From Comamonadaceae bacterium (GTDB taxonomy: Bacteria > Pseudomonadota > Gammaproteobacteria > Burkholderiales > Burkholderiaceae_C): a stretch of DNA of 8,992 bases. Shown here one piece after another: positions 1 through 6,512 of this stretch (the first letter of the stretch is position 1; the number at the start of each line of letters is the position of its first letter). The stretch lies in NCBI GenBank assembly GCA_947469815.1, contig CANIRI010000075.1, forward strand, positions 1 through 8,992, given 5' to 3'. Below the pieces are notes generated by a model. It saw nothing but the letters and a program-made list of their open reading frames with translations, was not told where the DNA came from and ran no database searches. A program made the translations under genes and the position numbers.

Positions 1-37
1 CGAGCAAATGCGCGAGCAGGTACAAAACATTGAATAA
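1..37 (+). CDS. yicC: YicC family protein, C-terminal end (partial)
   Basis: Reading from base 2, the window opens with eleven codons ending in EQMREQVQNIE and a TAA stop. This is the characteristic C-terminus of the YicC family (YicC/YloC endoribonuclease-like proteins, linked to RNA turnover and stationary-phase survival). The rest of the gene lies upstream of the window. yicC next to gmk is a common order in proteobacteria, which supports the call even though only 11 residues are visible. The stop lies 24 bases before the preferred gmk start, so the two are probably co-transcribed. Confidence 0.8.
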   Translation, partial: EQMREQVQNIE

Positions 38-61
38 GGCATGGCCTTGAGGAGCCCCAGC

Positions 62-682
62 ATGGACTACCCGGGAAATTTATTCGTCGTCGCCGCCCCC
101 AGCGGAGCCGGCAAGTCCAGCCTGGTGCGCGCGCTCCAAGAGCTCGACGCACAAGTCCACCCCTCGGTATCGCACACCACACGCGCCCCGCGCGGCCAGG
201 AAAAAGACGGACGGGAATACTTCTTTGTGTCCGATGCGGAATTCGACACCATGGTCCAGGCCGATGCCTTCGTGGAGTGGGCGCATGTGCACCAGCACCG
301 CTACGGCACGTCCAAAGCCGCCATCGCCCAGCGCATGCAGCAGGGCCAGGATGTGGTGCTGGAAATTGACTACCAAGGTGCCACGCAAATCAAAAAGACC
401 TTTGCCAACGCGGTCAGCATTTTCATTTTGCCCCCGAGCTGGGAAGAGCTGCGCGCGCGTCTAGAACGGCGCGGCGAGGACGCCGCCCAAACCATCGAGG
501 TTCGCATGCAGAACGCGGCTAGGGAGGTGGCGCACGTTCAAGAATTTGACTTCGTTATACTCAACGAGTTATTTGACGGCGCATTATTCGATCTGAAATC
601 TATAGTGCACGCGCAGAGACTGCGGTTTGAAGCCCAACGGCGCGCCAAAGCGACGACCTTCTCGGCACTCAACATCCCCTGA
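62..682 (+). CDS. gmk: Guanylate kinase
   Basis: Cytosolic enzyme that phosphorylates GMP to GDP with ATP, feeding GTP, dGTP and (p)ppGpp pools. The 206-aa product is the normal family length. Visible motifs are the P-loop SGAGKS (residues 14-19), the GMP-binding stretch [11 protein letters not shown] (37-47) followed by DGREYFF (49-55), YGTS (81-84) and the EIDYQGA segment (101-107). I chose ATG 62 over the in-frame ATG at 41 because GAGGAG at 49-54 is an ideal Shine-Dalgarno 7 bases upstream of 62, whereas 41 has only a weak AAGG and would add seven non-family residues. It follows yicC closely and precedes rpoZ by 12 bases, so these form one operon. The codons for residues about 162-182 are unusually AT-rich, with two ATA and two TTA codons, although the protein there remains family-like. 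Confidence 0.98.
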   Translation: MDYPGNLFVVAAPSGAGKSSLVRALQELDAQVHPSVSHTTRAPRGQEKDGREYFFVSDAEFDTMVQADAFVEWAHVHQHRYGTSKAAIAQRMQQGQDVVLEIDYQGATQIKKTFANAVSIFILPPSWEELRARLERRGEDAAQTIEVRMQNAAREVAHVQEFDFVILNELFDGALFDLKSIVHAQRLRFEAQRRAKATTFSALNIP

Positions 683-694
683 CGAAAGAACCCC

Positions 695-898
695 ATGGCC
701 CGTATCACTGTCGAAGATTGCCTCGAGCACATCCCCAACCGCTTCCAGCTGGTGCTTGCCGCCACTTACCGTGCGCGCATGCTCAGCCAGGGCCATACGC
801 CCAAGATTGAGAGCAAAAACAAACCGGCGGTCACCGCGCTGCGCGAAATCGCGGCAGGAAAAATCGGCATTGAAATGCTGAAAAAAGTACCCCTCTGA
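695..898 (+). CDS. rpoZ: DNA-directed RNA polymerase subunit omega
   Basis: Omega is the small subunit that clamps the beta-prime subunit during RNA polymerase assembly; in many proteobacteria it forms one of the ppGpp-binding sites. The 67-aa product starts [17 protein letters not shown], the hallmark of betaproteobacterial omega. It continues with the conserved [12 protein letters not shown] segment and an [17 protein letters not shown] core (about residues 41-57). A purine-rich GAAAGA lies just upstream of the ATG. The gene is 12 bases after gmk and is followed at once by an intrinsic terminator (918-943), so it is the last gene of a yicC-gmk-rpoZ unit. Its position beside spoT matches the E. 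coli arrangement. Confidence 0.98.
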   Translation: MARITVEDCLEHIPNRFQLVLAATYRARMLSQGHTPKIESKNKPAVTALREIAAGKIGIEMLKKVPL

Positions 899-917
899 GG
901 TCTTCAGACCCCAGCCC

Positions 918-943
918 AAGCACCGTTCGCGGTGCTTTTTTTT
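918..943 (+). terminator. Rho-independent terminator after rpoZ
   Basis: Stem AAGCACCG (918-925), loop TTCG (926-929), stem CGGTGCTT (930-937), running into an unbroken tract of eight T residues (936-943). The eight base pairs are perfect. It lies 20 bases past the rpoZ stop and 51 bases before the spoT start, so it should separate the gmk-rpoZ transcript from spoT, at least partly. Confidence 0.93.
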
Positions 944-994
944 CGCCTGTTGGCCGCCCAGCGTCGGCGCGGCCATTCACGCTACAGTAGACGC

Positions 995-3226
995 ATGGGC
1001 AAACCGAACTCTCCCGACCAGCTTGCCAGCGCCGCCACGAACGCGGTCGCGGCGAGTTTCAGCGGGCTGATGTCGGCACTCAGCTACCTGTCTGCTGCGG
1101 ATCTGGAGCAGGTGCGTCTGGCTTACCGTTTTGCCGATGAGGTGCACCTGGGCCAATTGCGCAAGGACGGTACCCCCTACATCACCCACCCGATTGCGGT
1201 CGCCACCCAATGCGCTGATTGGAACCTCGACGCCCAGGCCTTGATGGCGGCGCTGCTGCACGACGCCATGGAAGACTGTGGCATCAGCAAGTCCGAGTTG
1301 ATCGAGCGCTTCGGCTCGCCGGTGGCTGAACTGGTGGATGGATTGACCAAGCTGGACCGGCTGCAATTCAACAGCCGCGAGGAAACCCAGGCCGAATCGT
1401 TCCGCAAAATGCTGCTGGCCATGGCGCGCGACGTGCGCGTGATCCTGATCAAACTGGCCGACCGCTCCCACAATATGCGCACCATGGCGGAGATGCCGCG
1501 CTCCAAGTGGAAACGCATCGCGCAAGAAACGCTGGACATATACGCGCCGATCGCCCACCGGCTGGGCCTGAACCGAACCTACCGCGAGCTGGAAGAACTG
1601 TGCTTCCGCTACCTGCTACCCTGGCGGCATGCGGTCATCAGCAAAGCCGTTACCCGTGCGCGCAGCCGCCGCCGTGATCTGGTGCACAAAGTGCAAAGCG
1701 AAGTTGAAGCCGTTTTCCAGCGCGCCGGCATGAAGGTACGCATCGCCGGGCGCGAAAAATCGCTCTACTCCATCTACCGCAAGATGGATAACAAACACCT
1801 GAGCTTTGCGCAGGTGACCGATATTTACGGCTTTCGGGTCATCGTGGAAGACACCGTGGCCTGCTACACCGCTTTGGGTTTGCTGCACCAGTTGTTCAAG
1901 CCGGTGCCGGGCAAGTTCAAAGACTACATTGCCATTCCCAAAGTCAACGGTTACCAGTCGCTGCACACCACCCTGGTGGGGCCGTCGAGCCTGAATGTGG
2001 AGTTCCAGTTCCGCACCGACGCGATGCACCTGGTGGCCGAATCCGGTGTGGCCGCGCACTGGCTCTACAAATCCAGCAACCCCCAACCCGGCGCGAACGA
2101 ACGCCTGGGAACGCAGTGGCTGCAGTCACTCTTAGACATCCAGGACGAAACCCGCGACGCCGCCGAGTTTTGGGACCATGTCAAAGGCGATTTGTTTCCC
2201 GACGCGGTCTACGTCTTCACGCCCAAGGGCCAAATTCTGGCGCTGCCGCGCGGCGCGACGGTGGTGGATTTCGCTTACGCCATCCACAGCCGGGTGGGCG
2301 AGCGGGTGGTGTCCGCGCGCATCAACCAAGAAGCCAAGCCCCTGCGCACCGAACTCAAAAACGGTGACGTGGTGGAAGTCGGGACCGAGCCCACCGCCCA
2401 GCCGGACCCGGCCTGGCTGGGTTTTGTGCGCACCGGGCGGGCGCGCTCCAAAATCCGCCAGCACCTGAAAACGCTGGGGCAATCCGAATCGCAAGCCCTG
2501 GGCGAACAGCTGCTGACTCAGGCGCTGCGCAGCGAAGGTTTCGAAGCGCTGCCTGCGGCGAAAGAAAACCGGCAGCTCTGGGACAAGCTGCTGCGCTTCT
2601 CGGGCAACAAATCGCGCGCCGAGTTGCTCACCGATATCGGCATTGGCAAGCGTCTGGCCACCATGGTGGCCAAACGCTTTGTTCCGCTGCTGGTGGAGTC
2701 GGGGCAGCGGCCCGACGCGGTCTTGCTCAGTTTGGAGCGTTTCGGTCCGGGCAGCGGCGGTGCCTTGGGCATGATCACGCTGGACGGCAGCGAAAACGCT
2801 TCGGTGCAGTTCGCCACCTGCTGCCGCCCGGTTCCGGGGGACACAATCAAAGGCTATATGGGACGTGGCGAAGGGCTGATCATCCACACCAAGGATTGCG
2901 CCGTCAGCCGCAAACTGGAACAGAAAGATGGTGAACGCTTCAGCGAAGTCGAATGGGGGGATGAGCCGGTCCGCCATTTCGAGATCGGTCTGGGCCTGAC
3001 GGTGAAAAACGTCAGCGGCGTGTTGGGCAAAGTGGCGGCGGCGCTGACTGCGGCCGGTGCCGACATCGTGCACATCGACATGGGCGAAAACAGTGCCCAG
3101 GATGCCAAAGACATGCGCCTGGTCGTTGCGGTTCGCGACACCGCACATTGGGACGCGGTGCTGCGCAGCCTGCGCCGCGCGCCGTGGATGATGCACGCCC
3201 GCCGCCTGGGCCACGCCGACGTCTAA
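995..3226 (+). CDS. spoT: Bifunctional (p)ppGpp synthetase/hydrolase (SpoT type)
   Basis: Long RelA/SpoT homologue controlling the stringent response: it makes (p)ppGpp from ATP and GTP/GDP and hydrolyses it back. The 743-aa protein has the full layout. An intact hydrolase domain shows THPIAVA (64-70), the metal-binding HDAMED (89-94) and LADRSHNMRT (154-163). The synthetase domain shows GREKSLYSIYRKM (252-264), YGFRV (278-282), KFKD (307-310) and NGYQSLHTT (318-326). TGS follows (about 405-465), then a Cys-containing region with CCRPVPGD (609-616) and a C-terminal ACT domain (about 664-740). KFKD occupies the site that is RXKD in bifunctional enzymes and EXDD in monofunctional RelA, so both activities are expected. 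I chose ATG 995: the longer frame from GTG 932 begins inside the rpoZ terminator. No good ribosome site precedes 995; a TACAGT hexamer at 983-988 raises the possibility of a leaderless start. ATG 1070 is a less likely alternative. Confidence 0.96.
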   Translation: MGKPNSPDQLASAATNAVAASFSGLMSALSYLSAADLEQVRLAYRFADEVHLGQLRKDGTPYITHPIAVATQCADWNLDAQALMAALLHDAMEDCGISKSELIERFGSPVAELVDGLTKLDRLQFNSREETQAESFRKMLLAMARDVRVILIKLADRSHNMRTMAEMPRSKWKRIAQETLDIYAPIAHRLGLNRTYRELEELCFRYLLPWRHAVISKAVTRARSRRRDLVHKVQSEVEAVFQRAGMKVRIAGREKSLYSIYRKMDNKHLSFAQVTDIYGFRVIVEDTVACYTALGLLHQLFKPVPGKFKDYIAIPKVNGYQSLHTTLVGPSSLNVEFQFRTDAMHLVAESGVAAHWLYKSSNPQPGANERLGTQWLQSLLDIQDETRDAAEFWDHVKGDLFPDAVYVFTPKGQILALPRGATVVDFAYAIHSRVGERVVSARINQEAKPLRTELKNGDVVEVGTEPTAQPDPAWLGFVRTGRARSKIRQHLKTLGQSESQALGEQLLTQALRSEGFEALPAAKENRQLWDKLLRFSGNKSRAELLTDIGIGKRLATMVAKRFVPLLVESGQRPDAVLLSLERFGPGSGGALGMITLDGSENASVQFATCCRPVPGDTIKGYMGRGEGLIIHTKDCAVSRKLEQKDGERFSEVEWGDEPVRHFEIGLGLTVKNVSGVLGKVAAALTAAGADIVHIDMGENSAQDAKDMRLVVAVRDTAHWDAVLRSLRRAPWMMHARRLGHADV

Positions 3227-3789
3227 GCAGCGGGCTGCGGCGACGCGGGGTAGCGCACCTCCAGGACCTCAATCACAACCGGGCCCTGCGGCGTTATCAA
3301 GGTGAGTTCGTCCCCCTCGCGGGCTTTCAGTAAGGTGCGCGCAATGGGCGAGACCCAGCTGACTTCACCCTGGGCCGAATCGGCCTCATCAATGCCCACG
3401 ATACGCACGCTGCGCGCCAGCCCCGCCGCATCGGCATAGGTCACCGTGGCACCAAAAAACACCTGGTCGCTGCCATGGTGCACGCTGGGTTCGGTGATCT
3501 CGGCAATTTCCATGCGTTTGGTCAGAAAGCGGATGCGCCGGTCAATTTCGCGCAAGCGCTTCTTGCCATACAGGTAGTCGCCGTTTTCCGAGCGGTCGCC
3601 ATTGCTGGCCGCCCAGTGGACCACGTCGACCACTTGGGGGCGCTCGTTGTCGATCAAATCCAGCAGCTCCCGGCGCAAGGCGGCGTAGCCTGCGGGGGTG
3701 ATGTAGTTTTTGCCCCCGGCCGGCAAGGCTGCCAGCGGCAGGTCCTCGTCCTCATCGGCCTCGCTCTCTTTGGTAAACGCTTTGCTCAT
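3223..3789 (-). CDS. greB: Transcription elongation factor GreB
   Basis: Binds the RNA polymerase secondary channel and stimulates cleavage of backtracked RNA, rescuing stalled elongation. The 188-aa product carries the GreA/GreB coiled-coil tip AASNGDRSENGDYLYGKK (60-77), with the catalytic acidic pair D65 and E68, then RLREIDRRIRFLTKR (78-92), which is closer to GreB than GreA. The FKBP-like C-terminal domain spans about 105-180 (GATVTY, GEVSWVSPIARTLL, GDELTLITP). Compared with compact GreB proteins it has an N-terminal extension of about 25 residues with an acidic run (ESEADEDED, 8-16). The gene converges on spoT: its TAG (3223-3225) overlaps the spoT TAA (3224-3226). It diverges from ftsY across a short gap with an inverted repeat. 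No strong Shine-Dalgarno is visible before the start. Confidence 0.95.
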   Translation of the reverse strand: MSKAFTKESEADEDEDLPLAALPAGGKNYITPAGYAALRRELLDLIDNERPQVVDVVHWAASNGDRSENGDYLYGKKRLREIDRRIRFLTKRMEIAEITEPSVHHGSDQVFFGATVTYADAAGLARSVRIVGIDEADSAQGEVSWVSPIARTLLKAREGDELTLITPQGPVVIEVLEVRYPASPQPAA

Positions 3790-3807
3790 GGGCAGGACCG
3801 GGGTTTC

Positions 3808-3826
3808 ATAGAATGAACCATTCTAT
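3808..3826. promoter_or_regulatory. Perfect inverted repeat in the greB-ftsY divergent region
   Basis: ATAGAATG (3808-3815), spacer AAC, CATTCTAT (3819-3826): a perfect 8-bp inverted repeat with a 3-bp spacer in the 47-bp gap between the divergent greB and ftsY starts. Each arm contains TAGAAT, one mismatch from the -10 consensus, once on each strand. TATAAA (3824-3829) overlaps the right arm and lies 7 bases before the preferred ftsY ATG. It could be a regulator operator, overlapping divergent -10 elements, or both. No clear -35 is visible. The repeat is a direct observation; its function is inferred. Confidence 0.5.
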
Positions 3827-3836
3827 AAACGACTGC

Positions 3837-4835
3837 ATGTTCAGCTTCTTCAAGAAATCCACGCCCGCAGCGCCCACCCCCGGTGCCGTGACACCGGACC
3901 CGGCCGCGCCACCCCCCGCAGCCCGCCAAGGCTGGCTGAGCCGCCTGAAGGCCGGCCTGGGCAAAACCGCCTCCGGCATTGCCTCCGTCTTTGGCGGCAG
4001 CCGCATCGACGAGGCCTTGTTTGAAGACCTGGAGAACGCCCTGCTCATGGCCGATACCGGTGTCTCGGCCACGGCGTATTTGATTGCGCAGCTGCGCCAG
4101 CGGGCCAAGTCCGCCCAGGCACAAACCCCCACCGAGCTGCGCGCCCTGCTGACCACGGTGCTGACCGAGCTGCTGCTGCCCTTGGAAAAAACCCTGCCCA
4201 TCGGCCCGGCCCAACCCACGGTGGTGATGGTCACCGGGGTCAATGGTGCGGGCAAAACCACGTCGATTGGCAAACTGACCGCGCATCTGGCGGGCAACGG
4301 GGCCAGCGTGCTGCTGGCGGCTGCGGACACCTTCCGCGCCGCAGCGCGCGAACAGCTCGCAGTCTGGGCGGACCGCAACACGGTGGACATCGTGACCCAG
4401 GCCGGGGGCGACCCGGCCGCCGTGAGCTTTGATGCGGTGACTGCGGGCAAGGCGCGCGGCAAAGACGTGGTGCTGATCGACACCGCCGGGCGCTTGCCCA
4501 CCCAGCTGCACCTGATGGAGGAACTGCGCAAGATGAAACGCGTGGTGCAAAAAGCCGGCGATGCGGCTGGCCTGGGCACCTGCCCGCACGAGGTGCTGCT
4601 GGTAATTGACGGCAACACCGGCCAGAACGCGCTGGCCCAGGTCCGCGCCTTTGACGACGCCTTGGGCCTCACGGGGCTGATCGTCACCAAACTGGACGGC
4701 ACGGCCAAAGGCGGTGTGATCGCGGCGATTGCGCGGGAGCGCCCGGTGCCGATTTATTTCATCGGCGTGGGCGAAAAACTCGAAGAGCTGGAGACTTTCC
4801 GCGCCCACGAGTTCGCCCAGGCACTGCTGCAATAA
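3837..4835 (+). CDS. ftsY: Signal recognition particle receptor FtsY
   Basis: SRP receptor GTPase that docks ribosome-SRP complexes at the inner membrane and hands nascent membrane proteins to SecYEG. The 332-aa product has the helical N domain (about 33-120), then the G domain with GVNGAGKTT (134-142), the insertion-box DTFRAAA (164-170), DTAGR (215-219), TKLDGTAKGG (284-293) and the closing FIGVGEKLEEL segment (308-318). I prefer ATG 3837, giving MFSFFKK, the usual betaproteobacterial FtsY start. The in-frame ATG 3813 would add eight residues and lies inside the inverted repeat. The N-terminal linker (about 1-30) is short, Pro/Ala-rich and not acidic, unlike the long acidic A domain of E. 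coli FtsY. There is no evident Shine-Dalgarno; leaderless translation is possible. greB diverges upstream, and the next gene starts 21 bases after the stop. Confidence 0.96.
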   Translation: MFSFFKKSTPAAPTPGAVTPDPAAPPPAARQGWLSRLKAGLGKTASGIASVFGGSRIDEALFEDLENALLMADTGVSATAYLIAQLRQRAKSAQAQTPTELRALLTTVLTELLLPLEKTLPIGPAQPTVVMVTGVNGAGKTTSIGKLTAHLAGNGASVLLAAADTFRAAAREQLAVWADRNTVDIVTQAGGDPAAVSFDAVTAGKARGKDVVLIDTAGRLPTQLHLMEELRKMKRVVQKAGDAAGLGTCPHEVLLVIDGNTGQNALAQVRAFDDALGLTGLIVTKLDGTAKGGVIAAIARERPVPIYFIGVGEKLEELETFRAHEFAQALLQ

Positions 4836-4856
4836 GCAGGGCCACCCGGAACGCCG

Positions 4857-6044
4857 ATGCAAACACGCCCCGCGCCTTTAGACAGCCTGTCGACTACCGG
4901 CCGGCCCCAGGAAATCGTGCTGGTCGGAGCCAGCCTGGCGCATCTGGAATTCATGGCCCAGCTACGGGCCAAGCCGATGACCCAAGCGCGCGTCACCCTG
5001 GTCAGCTCCGATACGCAGATGCTGCCCGATAACCGGCTCGCCGACATCCTGAGCGGTGATGCGGAACTGGCGGCCTGCCATATCGGACTCCGGGACCTCG
5101 CACTGGCTTGCGGCGTCGGCTGGGAGCATGACAAGGTGACGCGTTTGGATCTGTCGTCGCAGCGGATCACGCTGGCGGGCGGGCGTAGCTTGCGCTTTGA
5201 TTGGCTCTCCTTGAGCCCACGCTGTTGGGATGACCGCAAACCCTTGAATACCCAGATGACCGGCGCCTTAGCCCATGGTCTGTTCACCCAACCTCTGGAA
5301 CACTTTTTGGCCTTGTGGCCCAGGGTGATGGACTTGAACCCGCGCGGCAATCTGCGCATCACTGTGCTTGCAGGCGGAGAGGCGGGGGCCGAAATCGCCT
5401 TCGCCATCAAACACCGCTTACCCCAGGCTTCCATGACATGGGTGACAGGTGGCGCAACAACAGAAGAACAAGGCCCACAAAACGGCGGGCTCGAAGCGGC
5501 GCTCAAAGCGGCCGACATCACGGTGTTGCACGACCATGCGGTGGGCATCAGCCACGGCAGTGTGCGCCTGGCTTGCGGCGCCAGCCTGGTCTGCGATGTG
5601 CCTATCGTGGCCGACAGGCTGGGCCCGCCACAGTGGCTGCGCGAAAGCGGCCTCCTTCCCCCGTTGGAGGCTGATCACGCTGGGCCCGAGAGCCCACCCG
5701 CAGTAGACACCTGGTCGCGCTGCACCGGACACCCGCAGGTCTTTCTGGCAGCCGAGGCGGACAACGCGCTGGGGCATAACCTGGCAGCCAGCGTGCACGG
5801 AACTGCGCTGCGCGCCGCATCTTCACCGCGTGGCAACTACTGGCGTGGGCTTTTTCACAACCCGGGCGTCCTCTTGCAATGGGAGCCCATGCCGCTGCGC
5901 AGCGCGCTGCTGCGCTGGGCCAAAGCGGCGCACGACCACAGGCTGTTGGGCCGCTACCAAACCGGCCAGGCCCGGCCAAGGGTCGCTGCGGCCGTCGAAG
6001 CAACAAGGCCGGACGAAGCGCCCCCAGCCGAACACAGAGGGTAG
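4857..6044 (+). CDS. Diverged FAD/NAD(P)-dependent oxidoreductase-like protein
   Basis: The 395-aa product resembles the pyridine nucleotide-disulfide oxidoreductase/NDH-2-like family, including the type fused N-terminally to SelD. Visible are an N-terminal Rossmann strand with IVLVGASLAHLEF (20-32), VTLVSSD (46-52), a LPDNRLADILSGD segment (56-68) aligning with the family's MLPG..I.G region, and a second nucleotide-binding motif VLAGGEAGAEIAFAI (170-184). The C-terminal part has VFLAAEADNALGHNLA (295-310), where the family normally has a VFA.GD flavin motif. Two key sites look eroded: GASLAH replaces the glycine-rich GGGHAH, and AE (299-300) replaces GD. Flavin binding may be weakened or lost. 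The upstream ribosome site is weak (GGAA). The stop lies 7 bases before the next gene, suggesting an operon. No transmembrane segment is obvious. The superfamily is fairly sure; the substrate is unknown. Confidence 0.75.
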   Translation: MQTRPAPLDSLSTTGRPQEIVLVGASLAHLEFMAQLRAKPMTQARVTLVSSDTQMLPDNRLADILSGDAELAACHIGLRDLALACGVGWEHDKVTRLDLSSQRITLAGGRSLRFDWLSLSPRCWDDRKPLNTQMTGALAHGLFTQPLEHFLALWPRVMDLNPRGNLRITVLAGGEAGAEIAFAIKHRLPQASMTWVTGGATTEEQGPQNGGLEAALKAADITVLHDHAVGISHGSVRLACGASLVCDVPIVADRLGPPQWLRESGLLPPLEADHAGPESPPAVDTWSRCTGHPQVFLAAEADNALGHNLAASVHGTALRAASSPRGNYWRGLFHNPGVLLQWEPMPLRSALLRWAKAAHDHRLLGRYQTGQARPRVAAAVEATRPDEAPPAEHRG

Positions 6045-6051
6045 CCCCACG

Positions 6052-6489
6052 ATGCGCTCTGCCAAGCAGGCCACACACTACCGTCTCGCCGCACTGGTTC
6101 TCTTGCTGACCGGACTCCACGCCCTGGCCTGGGCGTGGAGCCCCTTCAGCGGTACCAAATCTGAATTTGAGGAAGTGCCGCTGACATCCGCTGAATGGTC
6201 GCAGGTCCAGGTGAAGGCGGGATGGGCCACCGGCTATCCGGACGACTTGCTATTTGAAGTCGCCAGCCAGTTGCCCGGGCCCATGGCCTGCCACGGTGTC
6301 AATGTCCAGTTGACCAGCGGTAAGAAAATTGACAAGGGTTTCAACCCGCGTTTGTACGTGCCCTCGGGCAGCATCAAGCAAGTCGGCGTGCACGGCGTCA
6401 CCAAAGGCCAGATGAAAGACTTCACCCTGGCCTGCGGCTGCTGGAAAAAACCCGCAGACACCCGCTGCGGCAACCCCGCGCGGCCCTGA
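6052..6489 (+). CDS. Small exported Cys-containing protein of unknown function
   Basis: A 145-aa product that I do not recognise. It begins with a typical Sec signal peptide: basic MRSAKQATHYR, a hydrophobic core LAALVLLLTGLHALA (12-26), and a likely cleavage site near ALA or AWA (about 26-28). The mature part, about 117 residues, is soluble and periplasmic or secreted by prediction. It contains four cysteines: C80 (PMACHG), C128 and C130 (LACGCW) and C139 (TRCG); two disulfides or a metal site are possible. There is no lipobox. ATG 6052 was chosen because it gives the signal peptide and follows a purine-rich AGAGGG at about 6036-6041; the frame stays open further upstream, but that part overlaps the previous gene. 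It sits 7 bases after the oxidoreductase-like gene and 23 before the hydrolase. A perfect 10-bp inverted repeat lies in the signal-peptide codons. Confidence 0.8.
   Translation: MRSAKQATHYRLAALVLLLTGLHALAWAWSPFSGTKSEFEEVPLTSAEWSQVQVKAGWATGYPDDLLFEVASQLPGPMACHGVNVQLTSGKKIDKGFNPRLYVPSGSIKQVGVHGVTKGQMKDFTLACGCWKKPADTRCGNPARP
6115..6140 (+). repeat. Perfect 10-bp inverted repeat inside signal-peptide codons
   Basis: CTCCACGCCC (6115-6124), loop TGGCCT, GGGCGTGGAG (6131-6140). The arms are exact reverse complements and GC-rich, so the mRNA should fold into a stable hairpin about 63 bases after the start codon of the small exported protein. No T tract follows, so it is not an intrinsic terminator. 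Confidence 0.7.
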
Positions 6490-6512
6490 GTTCACGGTAT
6501 CCGGAGCCACCT

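Noticed and set aside
41..61. Upstream gmk start at ATG 41
   Set aside because: It has a poorer ribosome site than ATG 62 and gives an extra seven residues before the family-typical start.
932..994. Longer spoT frame beginning at GTG 932
   Set aside because: The start lies inside the stem and T tract of the rpoZ terminator, has no ribosome site, and adds 21 basic residues unlike SpoT N-termini.
2132..3214. Long minus-strand open frame (360 aa) opposite spoT
   Set aside because: A His/Arg/Gln-rich composition with no recognisable domain; it is a shadow of the GC-rich spoT codons on the other strand.
3786..4862. Long minus-strand open frame (358 aa) opposite ftsY
   Set aside because: A Gly/Gln/Arg-rich shadow of ftsY with no domain, and it overlaps the greB start region.
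5830..6051. N-terminal extension of the small exported protein to 5830
   Set aside because: It overlaps the oxidoreductase-like gene and would bury the signal peptide inside the protein; ATG 6052 has a purine-rich site and gives a proper signal sequence.
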